The position numbers were made by a program, and so were the translations under genes. This document shows positions 36,263 through 36,371 of a stretch of 36,371 nucleotides of DNA, one piece after another. The notes under the pieces are model-generated. The model saw only the letters and a list, made by a program, of their open reading frames with translations, was not told the DNA's origin and searched no databases. The stretch is from an uncultured bacterium. Lineage in GTDB: Bacteria; Bacteroidota; Bacteroidia; Chitinophagales; Chitinophagaceae. Location: contig CAIXQW010000116.1 of the NCBI GenBank assembly GCA_903921675.1, positions 1 through 36,371 of the forward strand, in the 5' to 3' direction. Every line of letters begins with the position of its first letter. The first letter of the stretch is position 1.

Positions 36263-36371
36263 ATGCTAACAATTGCATCTTTAGTTGGCTTCTCTTCTGT
36301 TGCTATTTTTTACGTAATGCAAATTTTAGCAGATTCTATAAAAGGATTGTTTTCTTTTTCCATATTGCAAA
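36263..36371 (+). CDS. Possible 5' end of a hypothetical protein, truncated by the window edge
   Basis: ATG followed by 35 open codons to the edge (MLTIASLVGFSSVAIFYVMQILADSIKGLFSFSILQ); hydrophobic; too short to judge. Confidence 0.25.
   Translation, partial: MLTIASLVGFSSVAIFYVMQILADSIKGLFSFSILQ

Noticed and set aside
1-36371. Search for a defence island, prophage, transposon or biosynthetic cluster
   Set aside because: No integrase, transposase, restriction, toxin-antitoxin, phage structural or NRPS/PKS-type genes recognised; the window looks like ordinary chromosomal backbone plus T9SS cargo genes.

Overview
Low-GC Bacteroidota chromosomal window (probably gliding or T9SS-competent), read by eye with the supplied ORF track. 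It is mostly ordinary housekeeping and secreted-protein genes. + strand, in order: the 3' end of a large tandem-repeat HYR-like surface protein (truncated by the window edge); a choice-of-anchor-V/SprB-repeat protein; tatC; rpiB; Fe/Mn SOD; two SprB-repeat T9SS cargo proteins; uvrC; a short gene remnant plus a winged-helix regulator; an SDR-ALDH-RidA group that looks like the lower kynurenine/2-aminomuconate pathway; a BI-1 family protein; a polysaccharide deacetylase; a TatD DNase; gldJ; def; and L-serine dehydratase. - strand: a PD40/TolB-like protein, an S41 C-terminal processing peptidase, glnS, a secreted archaemetzincin-like protease, a PKD/T9SS-A protein, an enoyl-CoA hydratase family protein, gltX, and a PKD/T9SS-B (CHU_C) protein. 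I found no tRNA, rRNA, CRISPR array, transposase or prophage. I see no convincing wholly new multi-gene system. The items most worth follow-up are: (i) a recurring Bacteroidota -7 promoter box (TAnnTTTG) lying only 4-9 nt from start codons, predicting leaderless or near-leaderless mRNAs (glnS, gltX, tatD, SDR, possibly rpiB); (ii) a signal-peptide-bearing archaemetzincin; (iii) a truncated membrane-protein relic that keeps its promoter in front of its former partner regulator; (iv) a dockerin/EF-hand-like C-terminal module on the repeat protein, in place of a recognisable T9SS signal; (v) a composite repeat inside the ALDH-RidA interval.
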